A stretch of 64,000 nt of DNA from Triticum aestivum. Taxonomy: Eukaryota; Streptophyta; Magnoliopsida; Poales; Poaceae. Shown piece by piece: positions 1 to 12,400 of this stretch (position 1 is the first letter of the stretch; every line of letters starts with the position of its first letter). Position numbers and translations under genes: made by a program. The notes below the pieces were generated by a model. It searched no databases. It had not been told where the DNA came from and saw only the letters and a program-made list of their open reading frames with translations. The stretch covers positions 549,782,353 through 549,846,352 of the forward strand of contig NC_057802.1 in the NCBI RefSeq assembly GCF_018294505.1, read 5' to 3'.

Positions 1-17
1 AAGTTTGTAGACATATA

Positions 18-70
18 CTCCTCCGTTTCAAAATAGATGAGTTGGGTCATCTATTTTGAAACGGAGGGAG
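18..70. mobile_element. Short Stowaway-type MITE
   Basis: A 53-bp element whose ends are near-perfect inverted copies (start ctcctccgtttcaaaatag, end ctattttgaaacggagggag). It is flanked by TA at 16-17 and 71-72, the target duplication expected of Tc1/mariner-type Stowaway elements. It has no coding capacity. Confidence 0.8.
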
Positions 71-72
71 TA

Positions 73-564
73 TGTGTTTGACATCACATACTTAAATTCC
101 TAGCACCGCCGGGGGATGGCGAAAGCAAACTAGGCCCAAGATCCAATCGCTCCACCCATTCTCCAAGTCGTGTACGTTGCACGCCGTGGACAGAACGCAG
201 GTGAGCAGTTCTACACAGCAGAATCATCACGGGGGCTCTGTTTTTAGCTTTCTGCATGGCTCAATGAAACATTACTGTCATTCTTTGTAAAAAGAAAAAC
301 AAATCATAAGTTCTCTTTTTGCACGCGGGGGGGGGGGGGGGGGGGGGGGGTCCGAAAAATAAATCCTAAGTTGGGTCCAATGATAACACAGTTCATCCAC
401 CAAATGCAAAGACAACACCAGGATTGATGCAGCTGTTACACAGGTAGCTAAGTTTTTTGGTACACAAACATATTTGATACAATATAACTGAACATTTTTC
501 CTGCACTTATCAGGCCATTGGATCGTCACTTTTAGGCTTCCTTGGCCGTCCGATTGACTGGTAC
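73..564. other. Intergenic stretch with a 24-G homopolymer
   Basis: No gene is recognised. A pure run of 24 G occupies 327-350. Short open frames crossing it encode only polyproline/polyglycine and are not credible proteins. The rest is unremarkable unique-looking DNA up to the left end of the Harbinger transposon. Confidence 0.6.
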
Positions 565-2753
565 AGCATCTCTAGTAGATCCCGCAAACCGGGCCATCCG
601 CTAAAATAACCGCCGGTTTGAGGGATCCATCCCGTATCGCCGGCCCGAGCAGATCCACCAAATTGGGCCGTCCCGGAATTTTTTTTTGTGGGATCCAGCA
701 TCCGCGAGCCTGTTTCCTTCATATGTGCCGGAATCCGCTCGATTTTGCCGAAACCCCTTTCGGCTGGCGCGACGCATTTTCATCCGCTTCCACTCGCCGC
801 TGCCGCAAATCCCCGCCGCTTCCAGCTGCCCCACGCCGCCCGAAAGCTCCGCTGCCCCATGCTGCATCCACTCCACCAACTCTCGGTAGCGGGGGTGACC
901 ATTTGCACACGCGGCTCGCCGCCGCTGGCGGCGCCATGGATCCGCACGGGAGCTCGGCGCTTGGGCTCTTTCCTTGTGGATCCGGTTGGTTCCGCCTACT
1001 CTGGCCAACGCGCGTCAGGGGAAGAGGGCGGCGCAGCGCTGCTTCGGTCGGGGGGAGAAGAAAGGGGCAGCGCGGTGTCGGCCGGCGGGAAGGAGAAAGG
1101 GTAGCGCGACTCGGCTTGTTTCCGGTGAGGTATGTTTGGGTGATGCTCATTCCGGTAAGTGCTCGATTTTGGCCCGGATTGGGTTCGGGTGAAGCTTATT
1201 CGGCTTCTGTGCACATTGTAGATGGAATGGAGTTCGTCCTCGCCGTCTTCGTTCGACGATTCGGACATAGAAGATTTGATCCTCGACGACGATGATGAAA
1301 ATCTAGTGTTTTTGCATCTCGTCGACGAATTTGAGACGGGGCCGCCTAAAAACCGGCGCTAGTCGATGGTCGGCCAGCTATGCATTCCCTGTAACCGAGC
1401 TCTCGGCGACAAAATGCTCATGAAGGACTACTTCGCCGAGGTACCGACATATCCGGCTAACCTCTTTCGTAGGCGATATCAAATGTGTATGTCACTTTTT
1501 TCCGCATCGTCGAGGCTTGCGAGCAAAATCGTTGTTTCTTCACCCGGCGCAGGAATGACGCCAGGTTGATTGATTTTAGTGCATATAAAAAAAATCGGCG
1601 GCGATGCGAGAGATTGCATATATTGTTCTGGCCGACTATGCAGATGAATGTCTTTGCATTGGCAAGGATACCACCATCAAAAAGTGTCTCTATGTTAGCG
1701 AAGACAATAATCCGTGTTTTTGGCCCGGAGTATCTTCGCGCTCCAAAAGAAGGTGACGTGTGTTGGGGAACGTAGTAATTCAAAAAAATTCCTACGATCA
1801 CGCAAGATCTATCTAGGAGGTGCATAGCAACGGGAGGGGAGAGTGTGTCCACGTACCCTCGCAGACCGAAAGCGGAAGCGTTTAGTAACGCGGTTGATGT
1901 AGTCGAACGTCTTCACGATTCAACCGATCCAAGTACTGAACGTATGGCACCTCCATGTTTAGCACATGTTCAGCTCGATGACGTCCCTCGAGCTCTTGAT
2001 CCAGTAGAGAGTCGAGGGAGAGTTCCGTCAGCACGACGGCGTGGTGACGGTGTTGGTGATGTGATCCGCGCAGGGCTTCACCTAAGCACTACGACAATAT
2101 GACCGAGGTGGTAAACTGTGGAGGGGGCACCGCACACGGCTAAGAAAACAACTGTTGTGCCTTTGGGGTGCCCCCTGGCCACGTATATAAAGGAGGGGGG
2201 GGGGGGAGGAGGCCGGCGGCCAAGGAGGGCGCGCCAAGGGGGGAGTCCAATTAGGATTCCCTATCCTAGTTGGATTCACATTCCCATTCCAAGAGGGAGG
2301 AGGAGGGAAGGAGAGGGAGAGGGAAAGGAAAGAGGGGGCCGCGCCCCCTCCCCCTAGTCCAATTCGGACTGCCTTGGGGGGGGGCTCCACCTTGTGGCCT
2401 TCCCTCTCGTACTCCCTTATGGCACATCAAGGCCCATAACTTCCCCGGGGGATTCCGGTAACCCCTCCACGATAAATATCTGAAACGTCCCGAAACTTTT
2501 CCGGTGTCCGAATACCTTCGTCCAATATATCAATCTTTACCTCTCGACCATTTCAAGACTCATCGTCATGTCCGTGATCTCATCCGGGACTCCGAACAAA
2601 CTTCTGTCACCAAAACACATAACTCATAATACAAATCGTCATCGAACATTAAGCATGCGGACCCTACGGGTTCGAGAACTAAGTAGACATGACCGAGACA
2701 CATCTCCAGTCAATAACCAATAGCGGAACCTGGATGCTCATATTGGCTCTTAC

Positions 2754-5700
2754 TGTTGGGGAACGTAGTAATTTCAAAAAAATTCCTACGCACACACAAG
2801 ATCATGGTGATGCATAGCAACGAGAGGGGAGAGTGTGTCCACGTACCCTCGTAGACCGAAAGCGGAAGCGTTATGACAACACGGTTGATGTAGTCGAACG
2901 TCTTCATGATCCGACCGATCCAAGTACCGAACGCACGGCACCTCCGAGTTCAGCACACGTTTAGCTTGATGATGTCCCATGAACTCCGATCCAACAGAGC
3001 TTTGCGGGAGAGTTCGATCAGCACGACGGCGTGATGATGGTGTTGATGATGCTACCGATGCAGGGCTTTGCCTAAGCACCGCTACGATATTACCGAGGTG
3101 GAATATGGTGGAGGGGGCACCCCACACGGCTGGGAGAGATCAACAGATCAACTTGTGTGTCTAGAGGTGCCCCCTGTCCCCATATATAAAGGAGCAAGGG
3201 AGGAGGCCGGCCGGCCCTGTAGGGCGCGCCAGGAGGAGGAGTCCTCCTCCTAGTAGGGGTAGGACTCCCCTCTTTCCTACTCCTACTAGGAGGGGGAAAG
3301 GAAGGGGGAGAGGGAGAAGGAAAGGGGGCGCCGCCCCCCCTCTCTTAGTCCAATTCGGACCAGAGGGGGAGGGGCACGGCCTGCCCTAGGCCAAACCTCT
3401 CTCTCTCTCCACTAAGGCCCATAAGGCCCACTATTTCTGTTGGGGAACGTAGCAGAAATTCAAAATTTTCTACGCATCACCAAGATCAATCTATGGAGTA
3501 CTCTAGCAACGAGGGGAAGGGGGGTGGATCTACATACCCTTGTAGATCGCGATGCGGAAGCGTTGCAAGAATGCGGATGAGGGAGTCGTACTCGAAGCGA
3601 TTCAGATCGCGGTTGATTCCGATCTAAGCACCGAAGAACGGTGCCTCCGCGTTCAACACACGTGCAGCCCGGTGACGTCTCCCACGCCTTGATCCAGCAA
3701 GGAGAGAGGGAGAGGTTGGGGAAGACTCCATCCAGCAGCAACACGACGGCGTGGTGGTGATGGAGGAGCGTGGCAATCCCACAGGGCTTCGCCAAGCACC
3801 GCGGGAGAGGAGGAGGAGGGAGAGGGGTAGGGCTGCACCGAAAGAGAGACGTTCTCATGTGTCTTGGGCAGCCCAAACCTCAACTATATATAGGGGGGGA
3901 GGGGGCTGCGCCCCTTCTAGGGTTTCCACCCCCAAGGGCTGGCGGCCAGCCCTAGATCCCATCAAGGGGGGCGGCCAAGGGGAGGAGAGGGGGGGCGCCA
4001 CTAGGGTGGGCCTTAAGGCCCATCTGGACCTAGGGTTTGCCCCCTCCCACTCTCCCATGCGCCTTGGGCCTTGGTGGGGGGGCGCACCAGCCCACCTGGG
4101 GCTGGTCCCCTCCCACACTTGGCCCACGCAGCCTTCTGGGGCTGGTGGCCCCACTTGGTGGACCCCCGGGACCCTCTCGGTGGTCCCGGTACATTACCGA
4201 TAACACCCGAAACTTTTCCGGTGACCAAAACAGGACTTCCCATATATAAATCTTTACCTCCGGACCATTCCGGAACTCCTCGTGATGCCCGGGATCTCAT
4301 CCGGGACTCCGAACAACATTCGGTAACCACGTACATACTTTCCCTATAACCCTAGCGTCATCGAACCTTAAGTGTGTAGACCCTACGGGTTCGGGAACCA
4401 TGCAGACATGACCGAGACGTTCTCCGGTCAATAACCAACAGCGGGATCTGGATACCCATGTTGGCTCCCACATGTTCCACGATGATCTCATCGGATGAAC
4501 CACGATGTCGGGGATTCAATCAATCCCGTATTCAATTCCCTTTGTCTATCGGTATGTTACTTGCCCGAGATTCGATCGTCGGTATCCCTATACCTTGTTC
4601 AATCTCGTTACCGGCAAGTCTCTTTACTCGTTCCGTAACTCACATCATCCCGTGATCAACTCCTTGGTCACACTGTGCACATTATGATGATGTCCTACCG
4701 AGTGGGCCCAGAGATACCTCTCCGTTTACACGGAGTGACAAATCCCAGTCTCGATTCGTGCCAACCCAACAGACACTTTCGGAAATACCTGTAGTGCACC
4801 TTTATAGCCACCCAGTTACGTTGTGACGTTTGGTACACCCAAAGCATTCCTACGGTATCCAGGAGTTGCACAATCTCATGGTCTAAGGAACTGATACTTG
4901 ACATTAGAAAAGCTCTGAGCAAACGAACTACACGATCTTGTGCTAGGCTTAGGATTGGGTCTTGTCCATCACATCATTCTCCTAATGATGTGATCCCGTT
5001 ATCAACGACATCCAATGTCCATGGTCAGGAAACCGTAACCATCTATTGATCAACGAGCTAGTCAACTAGAGGCTTACTAGGGACATGGTGTTGTCTATGT
5101 ATCCACACATGTATCTGAGTTTCCTATCAATACAATTCTAGCATGGATAATAAACGATTATCGTGAACAAGGAAATATAATAATATCCAATTTATTATTG
5201 CCTCTAGGGCATATTTCCAACAATTTCTCCCCCGGGGGGGGGGGGGTGGGGGGTTCCGGTAACCCTCCAGCACTCCGGTTTTCTCTGAAACCACCCGGAA
5301 CACTTCCGGTGTCCGAATATAGCCGTCCAATATATCGATCTTTATGTCTCGACCATTTCGAGACTCCTCGTCATGTCCGTGATCATATCCGGGACTCCGA
5401 ACTACCTTTGGTACATCAAAACACATAAACTCATAATATCGATCGTCACCGAACTTTAAGCGTGCGGACCCTACGGGTTCGAGAACTATGTAGACATGAC
5501 CGAGACACGTCTTCGGTCAATAACCAATAGCGGAACCTGGATGCTCATATTGGCTCCCACATATTCTATGAAGATCTTTATCGGTCAAACCGCATAACAA
5601 CAAACATTGTTCCCTTTGTCATCGGTATGTTACTTGCCCGAGATTCGATCATCGGTATCTCAATACCTAGCTCAATCTCGTTACCGGAAAGTCTCTTTAC

Positions 5701-6296
5701 TCGTTCCGTAATGCATCATCCCGCAACTAACTCATTAGTCACATTGCTTGCAAGGCTTATAGTGATGTGCATTACCGAGAGGGCCCAGAGATACCTCTCC
5801 GACAATCGGAGTGACAAATCCTAATCTCGATCTATGCCAACCCAACAAGTACCATCGGAGACACTTGTAGAGCACCTTTTATAATCACCCAGTTACGTTG
5901 TGACGTTTGGTAGCACACAAAGTGTTCCTCCGGTAATCGGGAGTTGCATAATCTCATAGTCATAGGAACATGTATAAGTCATGAAGAAAGCAATAGCAGT
6001 AAACTAAACGATCAAGTGCTAAGCTAACGGAATGGGTCAAGTCAATCACATCATTCTCCTAATGATTTGATCCCGTTAATCAAATGACAACTCATGTCTA
6101 TGGTTAGGAAACTCAACCATCTTTGATCAATGAGCTAGTCAAGTAGAGGCATACTAGTGACACTATGTTTGTCTATGTATTCACACATGTATTATGTTTC
6201 CGGTTAATACAATTCTAGCATGAATAATAAACATTTATCATGACATGAGGAAATAAATAATAACTTTATTATTGCCTCTAGGGCATATTTCCTTCA
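2754..6296 (-). mobile_element. Middle solo LTR, Angela-type Copia
   Basis: A second solo LTR of the same family and orientation, starting tgttggggaacgtag at 2754 and ending ttccttca at 6296. The target duplication CTTAC is perfect at 2749-2753 and 6297-6301. The outer LTR resumes at 6302 with the sequence that follows the same point in related copies (compare 5566-5600). Net length without its own nested copy is about 1.75 kb. A C/G-rich homopolymer stretch lies at 5228-5252. Confidence 0.9.
3438..5222 (-). mobile_element. Inner solo LTR, Angela-type Copia
   Basis: Uninterrupted solo LTR of 1785 bp, starting tgttggggaacgtagcag and ending gcatatttccaaca. The target duplication ATTTC is perfect at 3433-3437 and 5223-5227. 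The end sequence (reverse complement tgttggaaatatgcccta) is the diagnostic start of Angela LTRs. This is the youngest of the three nested insertions. Open frames inside it, such as 3751-4203, are chance frames in GC-rich LTR sequence. Confidence 0.92.
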
Positions 6297-8003
6297 CTTA
6301 CATATTCTATGAAGATCTTTATCGGTCAAACCACATAACAACATACGTCATTCCCTTTATCACTTTTATGTTACTTGCGCGAGATTCGATCGTCGGTATC
6401 CTCATACCTTGTTCAATCTCGTTACCGGAAAGTCTCTTTACTCGTTCCGTAATGCATCATCCCGTAACTAACTCATTAGTCACATTGCTTGCAAGGCTTA
6501 TAGTGATGTGCATTACCGAGAGGGCCCAGAGATACCTCTCCGATTCACAGAGTGACAAATCCTATTCTTGATCTATGCCAACTCAACAAACACCTTCGGA
6601 GACACCTGTAGAGCATCTTTATAATCACCCAGTTACGTTGTGACGTTTAATAGCACACAAATTGTTCCTCCGGTATTCGGGAGTTGCATAATCTCATAGT
6701 CAGAGGAATATGTATAAGTCATGAAGAAAGCAATAGCAATAAAACTAAATGATCATTATGCTAAGCTAACGAATGGGTCTTGTCCATCACATCATTCTCT
6801 AATGATGTGATCCGATTCATCAAATGACAACACATGTCTATGGTCAGGAAACTTAACCATCTTTGATTAACGAGTTAGTCAAGTAGAGGCATACTAGGGA
6901 CACTCTGTTTGTCTATGTATTCACACATGTCCTAAGTATCTGGTTAATACAATTCTAGCATGAATAATAAATATTTATCATGATATAAGGAAATATAAAT
7001 AACAACTTTATTATTGTCTCTAGGGAATATTTCCTTCAACGTGAAGAAGCTCATGGAAATGAACGAAGCATGGGGATGGCCGGGCATGCTAGGTAGTATA
7101 GGTTGCATGCGTTGGAGGTGGAAGAACTGCTCGGTGATTTGGGCAGGGAAATACACGGGCCACAAAGGGAAACCCACCATTGTTCTTGAAGCTGTGGCCT
7201 CACATGATGTGTGCATTTGGCATTGCTTCTTTGGTTTGCCGGGTACCTGGAGGATATCAACTTTTTGCAACGATCTCATTTATTTGCCAACTAGATAGTA
7301 GCAAAGCTCCTACTTGCAACTATACCATTAATGGCCATGACTATACCATGGGTTACTATCTTGCCAATGGTATTTATCCATCATGGTCTACGTTTGTTCA
7401 GACCATTAGTGACCCCAAGATCAAGAAGCAATTTTTTTGCCGAAGCACAAGAAGCATGCCGAAAGGATATTGAGAGGCCATTTGGTGTGTTGCAAGCTCG
7501 GTTTGCCATTGTTCAAGGTCCTGCTCGCTTCTGGGATAGTAAATCCCTTGGAAACATCATGACTACTTGTGTAATTTTACACAACATGATCGTCGAGGAC
7601 GAGAGGGATTTGGACTTGGAGTACAACTATGACAATGTTGGTAGCCGTGCGAAGTCGGCCAGGGGTGCAAGTGATATCAATGCATTTCTTGAGACTTACC
7701 GGAAGATCGAGGACCGTGCTTCGCACAACCAACTTTAGCATGATCTTATTGAGCATTGGTGGAAACTCTATTGGGGGAGAAATATCCCCATTTGTATCCA
7801 TTTCTATCCGTGTGAGATTTGGATAATTTGGTGCTGTAATAATTATTTCAGTTCAAACATTTGTTGTAATGGTGACTACTGGTCTATTGTGATTTTCTTG
7901 ACTATTTATATATTCGTATATTAAATTTACTTTTGTTTCCATTGAGTAGACATTATTACGAAATGTGTAGTTTGTCTGATGTTTTATGAAAAATTTACGA
8001 TGC

Positions 8004-8087
8004 AGCGAGTGCTCCGGCCGAACAGATCCCGCAAACGCATCCCACAATGGGATGCGTTTGCGCGATCTATTTGGCCGGAACGCTCGC
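8004..8087. repeat. Subterminal inverted repeat (hairpin) of the Harbinger element
   Basis: Two arms of about 40 nt (8004-8044 and 8048-8087) are imperfect reverse complements around a 3-nt loop. The central gcaaacgcatccca / tgggatgcgtttgc pairs perfectly. It lies about 75 bp inside the right terminal repeat, where transposases of this group often bind repeated motifs. Confidence 0.7.
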
Positions 8088-8163
8088 CACACCGTAAATA
8101 CAATTTACGGTATACCTTATATGCTTTTTGTGGCCGCGCGTTTGCGGATCTGGTAGAGATGCT

Positions 8164-8815
8164 CTTGATCGAAAGTAAATCGTGCGTATAGTCTTCGTTC
8201 CCAGCGTTGTGAGTGCTAAGCGCCTCGGACCGTTCCAATGGTTTATTGGGCCATCTTAGATTCAATTGGGCCAACTGGGCCTATACTACGATCCCATCCA
8301 ACACAAAACAATGGACACTCACGACTCTGGTCTCGCTGGGTGCGTTTGGTTGCGTGCATTAGGATCAACAAGGCCCGCACAGGAAAAACTGGGCTACTTG
8401 GCTACATGCGCTCACTGTTGGGCCTGCATCGCACGGAACTTAAAGCACTTCTGGGCTTGGCTCGCTGGGATGCTCAGATCGGCAGTTTCTTGTGAGTTTG
8501 TCTAAGCTGAGCCACAGGGAGGGCACATGGGTGGGCCCCTTGCACGAGAGGAGGCTAGAGGGATGCGAGCTCTGTACGTGCTTCTTCTTCTACCTCCGCT
8601 AACCTCCTCCCTAATCTCCTTTCTTCCTTCTCCCCTCTAATCAACACAATGGTACTTCGAGTCAAGACAAGCTCTACACAAAAAAGATGCACATCGATGT
8701 TACGGTTCCATTCAGGCAATCCGTTTGTAGTTTCGTGGGCCGTAAATGCTCAATTTTGTGTTCATGTTTGAAGCTATTTTAGACGAACTTTGTTAAAGTC
8801 ATCGAGCACGATCGA
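8164..8815. other. Intergenic stretch, no gene seen
   Basis: Between the Harbinger right end and the Gypsy LTR. It contains 'gggtgcgtttggttgcgtgc' around 8338, a motif common at grass MITE ends, but no matching partner end was found. No conserved open frame is present. Confidence 0.5.
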
Positions 8816-10337
8816 TGATACGTCCATTTTCCATCATGCTTTGATATTGACATTTATTGCGTTATGGGCTGTTATTACACATTATGTCACAATACTTATG
8901 CCTTTTCTCTCTTATTTTACAAGGTTTACACGAAGAGGGAGAATGCCGGCAGCTGGAATTCTGGGCTGGAAAAGGAGCAAATATTAGAGACCTATTCTGC
9001 ACAACTCCAAAAGTCCTGAAACTCCACGGAAGTTATTTTTGGAATTAATAAAAAATACTAAGCGAAGAAAGTACCAGAGGGGGGCCACCCACCATCCACG
9101 AGGGTGGGGGGCGCGCCCTACACCCCTGGGCGCGCCCCCTGCCTCGTGGGCCACCTGGCAGGCCTCCGGTGCCCATCTTTGGCTATATGGTGTCTTTCAC
9201 CCTGGAAAAAATCAAGAGGAAGCTTTTGGGACGAAACACTGCCGCCACGAGGCGGAACCTTGGCGGAACCAATCTAGGGCTCCGGCGGAGCTGTTCTGCC
9301 GGGGAAACATCCCTCCGGGAGGGGGAAATCGTCGCCATCGTCATCGCCATCGATCCTCTCAGCGGGAGGGGGTCAATCTCCATCAACATCTTCACCAGCA
9401 CCATCTCCTTTCAAACCCTAGTTCATCTCTTGTATCCAATCTTTGTCACAAAGCCACGGATTAGTACCTGTGGGTTGCTAGTAGTGTTGATTACTCCTTG
9501 TAGTTGATGCTAGTTGGTTTATTCGGTGGAAGATTATATGTTCAGATCCTTAATGCATATTAATACCCCTCTGATTATGAACATGAATATTATTTGTGAG
9601 TAGTTACGTTTGTTCCTCAGGACATGGGAGAAGTCTTGCTATAAGTAGTCATGTGAATTTGGTATTCGTTCGATATTTTGATGAGATGTATGTTGTCTTT
9701 CCTCTAGTGGTGTTATGTGAACGTCGACTACATGACACTTCACCATTATTTGGGCCTAGGGGAAGGCATTGGGAAGTAATAAGTCGATGATGGGTTGCTA
9801 GAGTGGTAGAAGCTTAAACCCTAGTTTATGTGTTGCTTCGTAAGGGGCTGATTTGGATCCATATGTTTAATGCTATGGTTAGGTTTGCCTTAATTCTTCT
9901 TTCGTAGTTGCGGATGCTTGCGACAGTAGTTAATCATAAGTGGGATGCTTGTCCAAGGAAGGGAAGCACCCAAGCACCGGTCCACCCACATATCAGATTA
10001 TGAAAGTAACGAACGCGAATCATATGAGCGTAATAAAAACTAGCTTGACAATAATTCCCATGTGTCCTCGGGAGCGTTTTCCTTCATATAAGAATTTTTC
10101 CAGGCTTGTCCTTTGCTACAAAAAGGATTGGGCCACCTTTATGCACTTATTTACTTTCATTACTTGTTACCCGTCACAAATTACCTTACCACAAAACTAT
10201 CTACTACCGATAATTTCAGTGGTTGCAGAGAATACCTTACTTAAAACCTCTTGTCATTTCCTTCTGCTCCTCATTGGGTTCGACACTCTTACTTATCGAA
10301 AGGACTACGATAGATTCCCTATACTTGTGGGTCATCA
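8816..10337 (+). repeat. 5' LTR of Gypsy element 1
   Basis: A 1522-bp LTR, highly similar throughout to 27152-28636. Differences include an extra stretch of about 12 bp near 9117-9132 and scattered substitutions. It starts TGATACGTCC and ends GGGTCATCA. Open frames at 9039-9507 recur in the 3' LTR because the LTR is repeated; they are not evidence of genes. Confidence 0.92.
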
Positions 10338-10348
10338 AGAATCTTTTC

Positions 10349-10366
10349 TGGCACCGTTGCCGGGGA
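10349..10366 (+). other. Primer binding site, tRNA-Asp type
   Basis: TGGCACCGTTGCCGGGGA lies 11 bp after the 5' LTR. It is complementary, with one mismatch, to the 3' end of plant tRNA-Asp and matches the intact site at 12383-12400 in 17 of 18 positions. It would prime minus-strand cDNA synthesis. Confidence 0.85.
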
Positions 10367-10815
10367 GTGAAGTGCCTTTGGTAAGCGGAATTTGGTAAGG
10401 AAAAATTTATATAGTGTGCTGAAATTTACTATCACTTGTTACTATGGAAAGTAGTCCTTTTTAGGGGCTTGTACGGGGTATCTTCACCCCGACCAGTAGA
10501 GCAAAGAGTTGCTCCTCAACCTACTAAACCTACTGAAAATGTTTACTTTGAAATTCCTTCGGGTATGATAGAGAAACTACTAGCTAATCCTTTCACAGGT
10601 GATGGAACATTGCATCCCGATTTGCACTTAATCTATGTGGATGAAGTTTGTGGATTATTTAAGCTTGCAGGTATGCCCGAGGATGTTATCAAGAAGAAGG
10701 TCTTCCCTTTATCTTTGAAGGGAGAGGCATTGACATGGTATAGGCTCTGTGATGATATGGGATCATGGAACTACAAACGATTGAAATTGGAATTTCATCA
10801 GAAGTTTTATCCTAT

Positions 10816-12371
10816 TGATACGTCTCCAACGTATCTATAATTTTTTATTGTTCCATGCTATATTATATTCTGTTTTGGACATTAATGAGCTTTATTATAC
10901 ACTTTTATATTATTTTTGGGACTAACCTATTAACCGGAGGGCCAGCCCAGAATTGCTGTTTTTTGCCTATTTCAAAGTTTCGCAGAAAAAGAATATCAAA
11001 CGGAGTCCAAACGGAATGAAACATTCGGGAACGTGATTTTCGGAACGAACATGATCCAGAGGACTTGGACCCTACGTCAAGACATCTACCAGGAAGGCAC
11101 GAGGTAGGGGGCGCGCCCTCCACCCTCGTGGGCCCCATGTTGCTCCACCGACGTACTTCTTCCTCCTATATATACCTACGTACCCCCAAACTACCAGACA
11201 CGGAGCCAAAAACCTAATTCCATCACCGCAATCTTCTGTACCCGTGAGATCCCATCTTGGGGCCTGTTCCGGAGCTCCGCCGGAGGGGGCATCGATCACG
11301 GAGAGCTTCTACATCAACACCATAGCCTCTCCGATGATATGTGAGTAGTTTACCTCAGACCTTCGGGTCCATAGTTATTAGCTAGATTGCTTCTTCTCTC
11401 TTTTTGGATCTCAATACAATGTTCTCCCCCTCTCTCGTGGAGATCTATTCGATGTAATCTTGTTTTGCGGTGTGTTTGTTGAGACCGATGAATTGCGGGT
11501 TTATGATCAAGTTTATCTATGAACAATATTTGAATCTTCTCTGAATTCTTTTATGTATGATTGGTTATCTTTGCAAGTCTCTTCGAATTATCAGTTTGGT
11601 TTGGCCTACTAGATTGATCTTTCTTGCAATGGGAGAAGTGCTTAGCTTTGGGTTCAATCTTGCGGTGTCCTTTCCTAGTGACAGTAGGGGGAGCAAGGCA
11701 CGTATTGTATTGTTGCCATCGAGGATAACAAGATGGGGTTTATATCATATTGCATGAGTTTATCCCTCTACATCATGTCATCTTGCTTAAAGCGTTACTT
11801 TGTTCTTTTGAACTTAATACTCTAGATGCATGCTGGATAGCGGTCGATGTGTGGAGTAATAGTAGTAGATGCAGGCAGGAGTCGGTCTACTTGTCTCGGA
11901 CGTGATGCCTATATACATGATCATACCTAGATATTCTCATAACTATGCTCAATTCTATAAATTGCTCAACAGTAATTTGTTCACCCACCGTAATACTTAT
12001 GCTCTTGAGAGAAGCCACTAGTGAAACCTATGGCCCCCCGGGGCTATTTTCCATCATATTAATCTTCCAACACTTAGTTATTTTTATTGCCTTTTTATTT
12101 TACTTTGCATCTTTATCATAAAAATACCAAACATATTATCTTATCATATCTACCAGATCTCACTCTCGTAAGTGACCGTGTAGGGATTGACAACCCCTTA
12201 TCGCGTTGGTTGCGAGGATTTATTTGTTTGTGTAGGTGCGAGGGACTCGTGCGTGGTCTCCTATTGGATTGATACCTTGGTTCTCAAAAACTGAGGGAAA
12301 TACTGACGCTGCTTTACTGCATCACCCTTTCCTCTTCAAGGGAAAACCAACGCAGTGCTCAAGAGGTAGCA
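10816..12371 (+). repeat. 5' LTR of Gypsy element 2
   Basis: A 1556-bp LTR beginning TGATACGTCTCCAACG and ending CTCAAGAGGTAGCA. The same terminal 200 bp recur at 16612-16811, and the first roughly 210 bp recur twice in 16196-16611, once in each orientation. Confidence 0.9.
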
Positions 12372-12382
12372 AGAAGGATTTC

Positions 12383-12400
12383 TGGCGCCGTTGCCGGGGA
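12383..12400 (+). other. Primer binding site, tRNA-Asp
   Basis: TGGCGCCGTTGCCGGGGA lies 11 bp downstream of the 5' LTR end. It is the exact reverse complement of the plant tRNA-Asp 3' end including CCA. Confidence 0.92.

Larger units (their letters stand above)
1761..7038 (-). mobile_element. Outer solo LTR, Angela-type Copia
   Basis: Starts tgttggggaacgtag and ends ttccttca, the reverse-complement layout of an Angela/BARE-type LTR, so the LTR is on the minus strand. The 5-bp target duplication ACGTG is perfect at 1756-1760 and 7039-7043. Subtracting the nested insertion leaves about 1.73 kb, one LTR length. There is no internal domain, primer site or polypurine tract, so it is a solo LTR formed by LTR-LTR recombination. 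It interrupts the Harbinger transposase reading frame. Confidence 0.9.
1222..7738 (+). pseudogene. PIF/Harbinger transposase, degenerate and interrupted
   Basis: This is a DDE nuclease of the PIF/Harbinger family, which would catalyse excision and insertion. An acidic N-terminus starts at the ATG at 1222. An in-frame TAG at 1360 precedes a stretch containing DYFAEVPTYP and LFRRRYQM, both typical of the family. After a frameshift near 1485 the frame runs to EYLRAPKEGDV at 1760. It resumes after the inserted LTRs at 7044 with KKLMEMNEAWGWPGMLGSI, which is the expected next segment. Further shifts occur near 7245 and at the T run 7430-7437. The C-terminus (KDIERPFGVLQARF to CVILHNMIVEDE) is well preserved and ends at 7738. 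The first catalytic Asp is replaced by Gly (SIGCMRW) and the second by Asn (YYLANGIYP); the Glu in DIERPFG remains. The gene is inactive by several independent lesions. Confidence 0.85.
565..8163 (+). mobile_element. PIF/Harbinger DNA transposon, split by nested solo LTRs
   Basis: The left end (565-588, starting agcatctcta) and the right end (8141-8163, reverse complement also starting agcatctcta) are inverted repeats differing by a few bases. Between them lies a PIF/Harbinger transposase gene on the plus strand. Subterminal DNA at both ends repeats fragments related to 'gatcccgcaaac'. About 5.3 kb of the interval is nested Angela solo LTRs, leaving roughly 2.3 kb of element. The 3-bp target duplication expected for the superfamily is not clear (GTA or TAC on the left, TTG or CTT on the right), so the exact ends may be off by a base or the duplication may have decayed. 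No second ORF (Myb-like ORF1) was recognised. Confidence 0.75.

Noticed and set aside
327..350. 24-G run as a possible G-quadruplex or telomere-related signal
   Set aside because: A pure homopolymer with no telomeric repeat; may be partly a sequencing artefact.
618..1295. 225-codon plus-strand frame at the Harbinger left end
   Set aside because: Arg/Ser/Pro-rich composition from GC-rich leader DNA. The real transposase start (ATG at 1222, acidic N-terminus) is in another frame.
3751..4203. 150-codon open frame and several overlapping frames in 3.4-4.4 kb
   Set aside because: They lie within the Angela solo LTR; GC-rich LTR sequence gives chance frames and no domain is visible.
9039..9507. 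Overlapping 112- and 141-codon frames, repeated at 27422-27802
   Set aside because: They recur only because they lie in the two LTRs of element 1; low-complexity and His/Arg-rich.
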